Shown: piece by piece, positions 57,881 to 64,000 of the stretch | How positions within the stretch are numbered: the first letter of the stretch is position 1 | How the letters are laid out: every line of letters begins with the position of its first letter | DNA from: Acinetobacter radioresistens DSM 6976 = NBRC 102413 = CIP 103788 | GTDB taxonomy: Bacteria > Pseudomonadota > Gammaproteobacteria > Pseudomonadales > Moraxellaceae | Assembly (NCBI RefSeq): GCF_006757745.1 | Contig: NZ_AP019740.1 | Span: 2,418,001 to 2,482,000 of the forward strand | Direction of reading: 5' to 3' | Length of the DNA: 64,000 nt | The notes under the pieces: generated by a model | The model's database searches: none | The model's input: only the letters and a program-made list of their open reading frames with translations | Told to the model about the DNA's origin: nothing | Translations under genes and position numbers: made by a program

Positions 57881-58450
57881 TTATGCTTTTGGCAAAGTCA
57901 CACCTCGTTGTCCCTGATATTTCCCGCCACGATCCTTATAAGAAGTTTCACACACTTCATCACTTTCAAAAAACAGCATCTGAGCAACACCCTCACCTGC
58001 ATAAATACGCGCTGGCAAATTGGTAGTATTTGAAAATTCTAACGTAACATGGCCTTCCCACTCTGGCTCCAGCGGCGTGACATTAACAATAATACCGCAG
58101 CGTGCATAGGTGGATTTACCCAGACAAATTGTTAGTACATTGCGTGGAATACGGAAATACTCTACCGTACGGGCCAAAGCAAATGAGTTAGGTGGAATAA
58201 TACAGACATCTGATTCAATATCGATGAAACTTTTATCATCGAAATTTTTTGGATCAACAATTGCAGAATGGACATTTGTAAAAACTTTAAACTCACGTGC
58301 ACAGCGAACATCATAGCCATAGCTGGACACACCATAAGAAATCAGTTTTTGACCATTTTCATCGAGGCGGACCTGGTTTTCTGCATACGGTTCAATCATG
58401 CCGTGTTTTTCGCTCATTTCGCGAATCCAACGATCAGACTTAATAGCCAT
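57881..58450 (-). CDS. dcd: dCTP deaminase
   Basis: Turns dCTP into dUTP, the first step to dTMP in many gammaproteobacteria. From the ATG at 58448-58450 it is 189 residues. It carries [11 protein letters not shown], the conserved arginine/serine block of [25 protein letters not shown] (catalytic-type Glu in that stretch) and [12 protein letters not shown]. An upstream start adding MDRNN is rejected because the family protein begins MAIKSDRWI and no better ribosome-binding site favours the longer form. It is a monocistronic gene. Confidence 0.95.
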   Translation of the reverse strand: MAIKSDRWIREMSEKHGMIEPYAENQVRLDENGQKLISYGVSSYGYDVRCAREFKVFTNVHSAIVDPKNFDDKSFIDIESDVCIIPPNSFALARTVEYFRIPRNVLTICLGKSTYARCGIIVNVTPLEPEWEGHVTLEFSNTTNLPARIYAGEGVAQMLFFESDEVCETSYKDRGGKYQGQRGVTLPKA

Positions 58451-58566
58451 GTTGTTTCTATCCAAAAATACTGAAAATCAATTATTGCGCTGTACTTTAA
58501 CTTAAATCTGTCACAATGAAAACAAGATCAGCTACAAGCCTTGAGACGTATGCATGTTGAATATTA

Positions 58567-59160
58567 TTACAGACTCAGTAAAGCCGAGTAGCTTAGTGGA
58601 ATAGAAAAGCTGACCAAAATCAAGGAAGCCGTTCGCTGTAGATTACGCTGATTTAACCACCGGACTTTTGGAGTATTCAAACTTGAGCCAATAAAAGTCC
58701 AGAATAATGCAATCGGCACAATAAGAGCCAGAAAAACTCCCATATGCACAGCATAGATAGACCAGTTGACCCATGCAGCAACCGGAAAAATAGCTGAAGC
58801 AAACAATAAAGCTTTAGGATTGAGTAGAGTCGCTACAAATAGCTCACGAGGACGAATCGCGGGCTGGTTCAGATCAAGCTGTACATTTGCAGTTTTCCAT
58901 AGTTTAACTGCCAGAAAAATAATATAAAACGCACTTAAAAGCTTTAATAAAGTTGGTAGGATCGGCAGGGTAGCTGATACTGTATCAATCAAGGTGCCCC
59001 AGACAGTAATGGCAATAATATAACCTAAAACTTCTGCTGGAATTAAACGTGCAGAACGTCGCACCCCAAGCCGGATTCCAGAAGAGGCTAATAGAGTATT
59101 TGTCGGTCCTGGTGTAAGCAGCACGCTTGCCACTAGGCCAATAAAAAGCCATGAAATCAT
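58567..59160 (-). CDS. LysE/RhtB-family amino acid exporter
   Basis: A 197-residue inner-membrane protein of the LysE superfamily with about six hydrophobic helices. It has the opening LTPGPTNTLLASSGIRLGVRR and the LLNPKALLFASAIFP block that mark the RhtB branch. Such carriers export amino acids such as homoserine, threonine or leucine, and the substrate here is not known. It starts directly at the ATG at 59158-59160. It is a single gene. A LysR-type regulator, often beside such carriers, is not present. Confidence 0.85.
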   Translation of the reverse strand: MISWLFIGLVASVLLTPGPTNTLLASSGIRLGVRRSARLIPAEVLGYIIAITVWGTLIDTVSATLPILPTLLKLLSAFYIIFLAVKLWKTANVQLDLNQPAIRPRELFVATLLNPKALLFASAIFPVAAWVNWSIYAVHMGVFLALIVPIALFWTFIGSSLNTPKVRWLNQRNLQRTASLILVSFSIPLSYSALLSL

Positions 59161-59356
59161 AGAGTCACCTCACTATTGAGTGAGCGAAGATTAAAGGAGT
59201 TTATAAACTCTCGCAAAATATAATTTTAGGAGCCTTTATAAAATAGAATTTACCACCGAGTGTTATTTATATAAATATATTAAATACAATAATTTGTAAG
59301 AAAAAATACAAATAGAACGCTTGAGTCACTTCTTCTGTTCGAAAGACTATAAATAA

Positions 59357-59382
59357 AAAAGGATCAGAGCTGATCCTTTTTT
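59357..59382 (-). terminator. Terminator of the small secreted peptide gene
   Basis: Stem AAAAGGATCA (59357-59366) / TGATCCTTTT (59371-59380) with a four-base loop and A/T-rich runs on both sides. It lies 25 bases past the stop of the 58-residue gene. Confidence 0.88.
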
Positions 59383-59406
59383 ATTTATAGCTAGGTAGTT
59401 GAAATA

Positions 59407-59583
59407 TTAAGCAGCTGCTTCTGTAGTAACTCCTGCATTTTGTACCTCAGCTGCCTGAACAGGCACGGTTTTTTTCGCAGCAGGAAATGAAGGAGTATAA
59501 ACCACTGTAGCAGAACTGATCACAGGAGCAGCCGCGACCAGCATACCTAAAGAGAGAGGTAAAACTTTCAGGAGAGTTTTCAT
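59407..59583 (-). CDS. Small secreted Ala/Val/Pro-rich peptide, unknown
   Basis: A 58-residue protein on the minus strand from the ATG at 59581-59583 to the TAA at 59407. The first 25 residues (MKTLLKVLPLSLGMLVAAAPVIS) look like a signal peptide, leaving about 34 residues of low-complexity Ala, Val, Pro and Thr. Its own terminator lies downstream, which supports a real transcript. It is too short and plain to be assigned to a family. Similar small exported peptides are scattered in Acinetobacter. Confidence 0.55.
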   Translation of the reverse strand: MKTLLKVLPLSLGMLVAAAPVISSATVVYTPSFPAAKKTVPVQAAEVQNAGVTTEAAA

Positions 59584-59803
59584 AAGGTTAGCTCTAAAAA
59601 TAACAGTTAAAAAACAGCTGAGAGCTTAGCGGGGAGCCGGTAAAGAAAAAATGATAAAAACGGCGAAAATTTTCAAATTGACTTGGCAGTCATTCTAGAG
59701 TAAATACTTAATTAATTTTAGTTATTTTAAAATATCAAACAAAAAAACCTTCTTGAACTTCACCCTGCCGTATCAAGAAGGCTTTGCTTTCAGAATATCG
59801 AAA

Positions 59804-61033
59804 TTAGAAGATGCGCTTCTCATCTCGACTATGCTGAGGCAGTTTTTCAGCAATTTTTCTGGCAATTTCAATATAACTTTCAGCTGCCTCATCCTCTGCA
59901 ATTACGGAAGGTTTACCGGCATCGGTATTTTCACGGATCTGAACATTGAGTGGAAGACGGCCAAGCAGCGGAATCTGGTACTGATCTGCCAACTGGTCAC
60001 CTCCGCCTGTGCCAAAAATCTGCTCCTCATAACCACAATTTGAGCAGATATGTGTAGACATATTTTCGATTACACCTAACACCGGAATTTTTACCTTATT
60101 GAACAGTTCGATTCCCTTAGTGGCATCCATTAATGCTACATTCTGAGGTGTAGTTACAATTACAGCACCTGTTACTGGAATACGCTGAGCCAATGTAAGC
60201 TGTATATCCCCTGTTCCAGGTGGCATATCAATTACCAGCACATCCAGTTCAGGCCATAAAGTCTGGTTAAATAGCTGCATCAGCGCGCCTGTAGCTTTGG
60301 GACCACGCCACGCTACAGGTGTATTGTGATCTCCGGTTAAATGGCCGATTGAAAGTACGGCCATGCCATATGCTTCAAGAGGAACAAAATTTTCTGCTTC
60401 AATAAGAGGCGTATGTCCAGCATTGCCAAGCATAGTCGGAATACTCGGCCCATAAATATCGGCGTCCAGTACGCCAACTTTTAAGCCCAGTTTCTGTAAT
60501 GCTAACGCCAGATTAACAGTTGTTGTAGACTTGCCTACCCCACCTTTTCCAGAAGAGACCAGAATAATATTCTGAATACGTGAATGTTTTGGTACATCGC
60601 GTTGCTGGGGCGCAGCTTTTTCAATAGGTGGATTATTCGGGTCATTGTCAGGCGCAGTATTAGGACTGACTTGAGCTGAAGCATCCACTACCGGCGGTAA
60701 AGAACTTTTCTCACTCTGGCTATCTTGAGCAGGGGTCGCAGCTGCGAGATTATTTTTTTGTTGAATTACATGCAGGTTCAGTTCTTGCAATCCGCATTTT
60801 TCTAACTGGTCAGCCAATTCATCATGTAATTGCTGTAGATAAGGCTTTTCTTCAGGATATGTTTTAATGGTCAGTTGCAGGGTTGCCTCATGCAATTGCA
60901 ACTGGGTAATACGGTCCTGCAAACGGTTATTAGAATGCGGCAGCACATAATTTTGCAGTACCTGCTGGATTTCTTCTTCTTTCACGCCTTTAGCTGGTGA
61001 AAATACTGATTTTAATGAAGAAAACCATGACAT
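59804..61033 (-). CDS. apbC: Iron-sulfur cluster carrier ATPase Mrp/ApbC
   Basis: A P-loop ATPase that binds and passes on Fe-S clusters in the cytoplasm. The 409 residues begin with an N-terminal DUF59-like region and an alanine/glutamine-rich linker. The MinD-like core follows: ILVSSGKGGVGKSTTTVNLA (deviant Walker A), DMPPGTGD and, near the C-terminus, the cluster-binding CSNC. I chose the ATG at 61031-61033 because GGAG lies eight bases upstream. The longer frame adds only MVRFGVKV. Its partner gene metG is divergent, an arrangement common in gammaproteobacteria. Confidence 0.92.
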   Translation of the reverse strand: MSWFSSLKSVFSPAKGVKEEEIQQVLQNYVLPHSNNRLQDRITQLQLHEATLQLTIKTYPEEKPYLQQLHDELADQLEKCGLQELNLHVIQQKNNLAAATPAQDSQSEKSSLPPVVDASAQVSPNTAPDNDPNNPPIEKAAPQQRDVPKHSRIQNIILVSSGKGGVGKSTTTVNLALALQKLGLKVGVLDADIYGPSIPTMLGNAGHTPLIEAENFVPLEAYGMAVLSIGHLTGDHNTPVAWRGPKATGALMQLFNQTLWPELDVLVIDMPPGTGDIQLTLAQRIPVTGAVIVTTPQNVALMDATKGIELFNKVKIPVLGVIENMSTHICSNCGYEEQIFGTGGGDQLADQYQIPLLGRLPLNVQIRENTDAGKPSVIAEDEAAESYIEIARKIAEKLPQHSRDEKRIF

Positions 61034-61400
61034 AACTTTGACTCCAAACCGGACCATTTCTGCTGAATAGGGTTAGTTTACCTGTAAGTGTCGTGAAGGT
61101 TAATAGCTGTTCTGTGCCAGACAGACAAAAGCCTCTAATTTTCAAGTAATTTAGTCAGCTTTATAGCTGTTGGTTTCTAATTTCTTTTCTAAATCTAGTT
61201 CTATTCAATTCTTTTTAATTATCTCTGCCTTTATTTATCAAATAAAAATTTGGTCTTATTTTCTTTGAAAACTCATTTTTCTTTCTTTACTTAACTACAG
61301 CGTGAGACTTACTGTTAAATAAAGCCTCGCTTTGTTTTCCTTCGCTCATCAGGTAAAATTGACCGTCTTAAATAATGAATACGAATGAGAGAGTCAATCT
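61034..61400. other. Divergent spacer between apbC and metG
   Basis: A/T-rich stretch holding both promoters. I see no T-box, riboswitch or strong hairpin, and no reading frame of note. Confidence 0.5.
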
Positions 61401-63461
61401 GTGCGTAATATCTTAGTCACTAACGCCCTTCCCTACGCTAATGGCCCCATCCATATGGGACACTTACTTGGTTATATCCAGGCGGATATCTGGGTTCGTG
61501 CTATGCGTGCAATGGGCCATGACGTGACTTATGTCTGCGCAGATGATGCTCACGGTACAGCAATTATGTTACGTGCCGAGGCAAATGGCATTACACCGGA
61601 AGAACAGATTGCCAATGTGCAAAAAGAACACATTCGTGACTTTAATGGCTTTGGGGTTCACTTTGATCATTATGACTCTACCAATAGCGACACGAATAAA
61701 GCACGCTCTCAAGAAATCTATATTAAAAACCGTGAAGCTGGAAATATTGCGGTTCGCCCGGTTACTCAGCTATTTGACCCTGAAAAAGGCATGTTCCTCT
61801 CAGACCGTTTCATTAAAGGTACCTGCCCAAAATGTAAAACGGAAGACCAATACGGTGACTCGTGTGAAGCATGTGGAACGACCTATAATGCAACTGAGCT
61901 GATTAATCCAAAATCAACTTTAAGCGGCGCGACACCAGTAGAGAAATCTTCAGATCACTACTTTTTTAAATTACCTAACTTTTCAGAATATCTGCAGACA
62001 TGGACTCGTGATTCAGGACGTTTACCGGTTTCAATTGCCAACAAGTTAGATGAATGGTTTGATGCAGGGCTTTCAGACTGGGATATTTCCCGTGATGCGC
62101 CTTATTTTGGTTTCGAAATTCCAGATGCACCGAATAAATACTTCTACGTTTGGGTAGATGCACCGATTGGCTATATGTCGAGTTTTGAAAACTATATCCA
62201 GACCAAACGCCCAGATTTAAATTTTGATGATTTCTGGAAAAAAGATTCTGAAAATGAGGTGTATCACTTCATTGGAAAAGATATCGTTTATTTCCATGCC
62301 CTGTTTTGGCCTGCCATGCTTGAAGGTGCTAATTATCGTACCCCTACAGGTTTATTTGTAAACGGCTTTCTGACTGTTAATGGACAGAAAATGTCAAAAT
62401 CTCGTGGGACCTTTATTAAAGCAGAAACGTATCTGGAACATTTAAATCCTGAATACCTGCGGTATTATTTTGCTTCAAAGCTTTCAGACAAAGTAGAAGA
62501 TTCCGACCTTAACTTGGACGACTTTATTCAGAAGGTAAATTCTGACCTAGTTGGAAAAGTGGTTAATATTGCCAGCCGCTGTGCCAAGTTTATTAATACT
62601 AAATTTGATCATAAACTATCTGCTGAATGTGCTGAACCTGAGCTGGTACAGAGTTTTATTGAAGCTGGCGATTCGATTGCGAAGGCTTATGAAGCCCGTG
62701 AATTCTCGACTGCTATTCGTGAAATCATGGCCTTGGCTGACCGTGCAAATCAGTATATTGATGAGAAAAAACCTTGGGCGCTTGCGAAAATTGAAGGTGA
62801 AGAGCTTCAAGTTCATAATGTATGTTCTGTCGGTATTAACCTGTTCCGCCAACTGGCAATTTACTTGGCGCCCGTACTTCCAGTATTAGCTCAACAGGTT
62901 CAAGACTTTTTGAAGCTTGACAGTTTTAACTTTGAATCCCGTAAGCAGATACTGGTAAATCATGAAATTGGACTATTCCAGCCGCTGATGCAACGCGTTG
63001 ATCCAAAAGCAGTTACAGCAATAGTTGATGCATCTAAAGAGTCATTAGGAGCACCTGTGGCAGAGCCTGCTAAAGTAGAGAAGAAAAAAGAAAAAGCCAA
63101 AGAGAAAAAAGCTGAAGCTCAAGTCGGTGAAGCAGACATTATTGGTATTGAAGACTTTATAAAAGTTGACCTGCGTGTAGCAGAAGTTTTAGAAGCTGCG
63201 CATGTAGAAGGGTCTGATAAGCTTCTTCAACTTACCTTAAATGTTGGCGAAACTGAACCGCGAAATGTATTTAGTGGAATTCGTGAGTTTTACCAACCTG
63301 AAGATCTTAAAGGTAAATTAGTTGTTATGGTGGCAAACCTGGCCCCACGTAAAATGCGTTTTGGTATTTCTAACGGGATGGTTCTGGCGGCAGGTAATGG
63401 CGAAGGTGTGTGGGTAATTTCACCTGAGAATGGTGCTAAACCGGGTGATAAAGTGTCTTAA
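61401..63461 (+). CDS. metG: Methionyl-tRNA synthetase
   Basis: Charges tRNA-Met. At 686 residues it is the long type: the HIGH motif in [12 protein letters not shown], a zinc-binding knuckle (CPKC and CEAC), KMSKS in [11 protein letters not shown], then the anticodon-binding domain. A lysine-rich linker follows ([17 protein letters not shown]), then a C-terminal tRNA-binding domain ([20 protein letters not shown]) that also forms dimers. The start is the GTG at 61401, which sits at the first residue of the family ([15 protein letters not shown]). A terminator at 63483 ends the unit. Confidence 0.97.
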   Translation: MRNILVTNALPYANGPIHMGHLLGYIQADIWVRAMRAMGHDVTYVCADDAHGTAIMLRAEANGITPEEQIANVQKEHIRDFNGFGVHFDHYDSTNSDTNKARSQEIYIKNREAGNIAVRPVTQLFDPEKGMFLSDRFIKGTCPKCKTEDQYGDSCEACGTTYNATELINPKSTLSGATPVEKSSDHYFFKLPNFSEYLQTWTRDSGRLPVSIANKLDEWFDAGLSDWDISRDAPYFGFEIPDAPNKYFYVWVDAPIGYMSSFENYIQTKRPDLNFDDFWKKDSENEVYHFIGKDIVYFHALFWPAMLEGANYRTPTGLFVNGFLTVNGQKMSKSRGTFIKAETYLEHLNPEYLRYYFASKLSDKVEDSDLNLDDFIQKVNSDLVGKVVNIASRCAKFINTKFDHKLSAECAEPELVQSFIEAGDSIAKAYEAREFSTAIREIMALADRANQYIDEKKPWALAKIEGEELQVHNVCSVGINLFRQLAIYLAPVLPVLAQQVQDFLKLDSFNFESRKQILVNHEIGLFQPLMQRVDPKAVTAIVDASKESLGAPVAEPAKVEKKKEKAKEKKAEAQVGEADIIGIEDFIKVDLRVAEVLEAAHVEGSDKLLQLTLNVGETEPRNVFSGIREFYQPEDLKGKLVVMVANLAPRKMRFGISNGMVLAAGNGEGVWVISPENGAKPGDKVS

Positions 63462-63482
63462 CACTCAACACTTAAACTGCAT

Positions 63483-63515
63483 AAGGTCTTTATAGCAACT
63501 ATAGAGGCCTTTTTA
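63483..63515 (+). terminator. Terminator of metG
   Basis: Thirteen-base-pair stem (63483-63495 with 63499-63511) including two G-U pairs, a three-base loop, and T at 63510-63515. Confidence 0.88.
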
Positions 63516-63605
63516 TTTAAAAGTATAATTAATTTATTGAAATTTATTCTAAATTATTAAAAAATACCTGCGCTTTTTTATTTATTACAATTATTCGGGG
63601 AATAT

Positions 63606-63962
63606 ATGAAAAATCTATTAGTAATTGCACTAGCTGCATCAACTATTGCAATTACAGGTTGTACGATGCGTATTGCAGATATGACGGTTGCTTCAACCAA
63701 AAACTATAACTTAAACTCTAATCAGTTTATTAAAGGTGAACGCGTTACAGGTGAAGATAAAGTACCTGTTATATTGTTTCCACTAGGCATACCAAACTTT
63801 AAAACTGCTATTGATCGTGCCATTGAAAAAAATCCATGCTCTGTAGCGCTTTCTGATGTAGTTATTACTCAATTAAATCAGGCTTTTCTTGTTGGTCAAA
63901 TTGGTTACCGTGTAGAAGGCTCTCAAGTGATTGACCTTTCTCAACCAAACTGTAGAAAATAA
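63606..63962 (+). CDS. Small lipoprotein of unknown function
   Basis: A 118-residue lipoprotein with a signal peptide (MKNLLVIALAASTIAITGC) ending in the lipobox ITGC, cysteine at residue 19. The mature part has MRIADMTVASTKNYNLNSN, a central PVILFPLGIPNFKTAIDRA and two late cysteines. I know similar short lipoproteins only as unknowns from Acinetobacter and relatives. A clean terminator follows at 63966, so it is one transcript. Confidence 0.6.
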   Translation: MKNLLVIALAASTIAITGCTMRIADMTVASTKNYNLNSNQFIKGERVTGEDKVPVILFPLGIPNFKTAIDRAIEKNPCSVALSDVVITQLNQAFLVGQIGYRVEGSQVIDLSQPNCRK

Positions 63963-63965
63963 GAT

Positions 63966-63992
63966 AAAAGCCCCTCAAGTGAGGGGCTTTTT
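63966..63992 (+). terminator. Terminator of the small lipoprotein gene
   Basis: Stem AAAAGCCCCTC (63966-63976) / GAGGGGCTTTT (63981-63991) with a four-base loop and T-run. Confidence 0.92.
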
Positions 63993-64000
63993 AAACAAGC

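Noticed and set aside
61034..61400. Leader peptide or T-box control of metG
   Set aside because: I saw no short leader frame with methionine codons and no T-box features. Such control is not usual in this group.

Overview
The window reads as a chromosomal segment of an Acinetobacter-type gammaproteobacterium (Moraxellaceae). The base composition is A/T-rich. Evidence for the group is the OmpA/Omp38-type porin, the dCTP deaminase sequence, the pilGHI-pilJ-chpA twitching/chemotaxis operon, a solitary methylcitrate-cycle acnD, and tRNA and housekeeping genes all close to that group. I cannot fix the species. There is no prophage, insertion sequence, CRISPR array or rRNA operon. This is mostly core genome with a few accessory or damaged genes.

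Region 1 (1-10 kb): end of birA, then coaX, a small serine hydrolase, ffh, a CcsA/YpjD-like membrane protein, a methyltransferase and dusC. A run of minus-strand envelope or unknown genes follows: a frameshifted DUF1176 gene, DUF2939, two small unknowns, an RraB-like protein and an RluA pseudouridine synthase.

Region 2 (10-16.5 kb): the most accessory-looking part. It holds a 600-base spacer with a more G/C-rich island, a DUF1003 membrane protein, a secreted unknown, a zinc-ribbon protein, an Mrr-like PD-(D/E)XK nuclease with a defence-type N-terminus, a compound inverted repeat, and acnD without the rest of the methylcitrate genes.

Region 3 (16.4-32.3 kb): ygfZ, a Sel1-repeat protein, an old-yellow-enzyme reductase, base-excision repair genes (mpg, mutM), ppiC, mscL, typA/bipA, a purine permease, rsmC, a LysP-like permease that appears to lack about 12 residues of a conserved membrane helix, ompA, a lone FimT-like pseudopilin, a thiolase and a DUF2750 protein.

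Region 4 (32.3-36.6 kb): four tRNA genes in Val-Asp-Asp-Val order, an L,D-transpeptidase with a YbaN-like partner, a DUF1853 protein, an entericidin-like lipoprotein and dapE.

Region 5 (36.6-45 kb): a six-gene minus-strand operon pilG-pilH-pilI-pilJ-chpA-chpC, the sensory system controlling type IV pili.

Region 6 (45-64 kb): a DUF4124-like protein, an RND efflux adaptor/permease pair without an outer-membrane channel gene, and proS. Next is a four-gene minus-strand operon of secreted proteins sharing a leader-like motif just after the signal peptide. Then come dcd, a LysE-type exporter, a small secreted peptide, the Mrp/ApbC iron-sulfur carrier, metG and a small lipoprotein. Strong hairpin-plus-T-run terminators separate most of these units.

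The best candidates for something new are the four-gene leader-motif operon (52.1-57.6 kb), the single-gene nuclease candidate (12.5-13.4 kb), the possible slippery-site frameshift in the DUF1176 gene, and the unexplained G/C-rich island near 10.4 kb.
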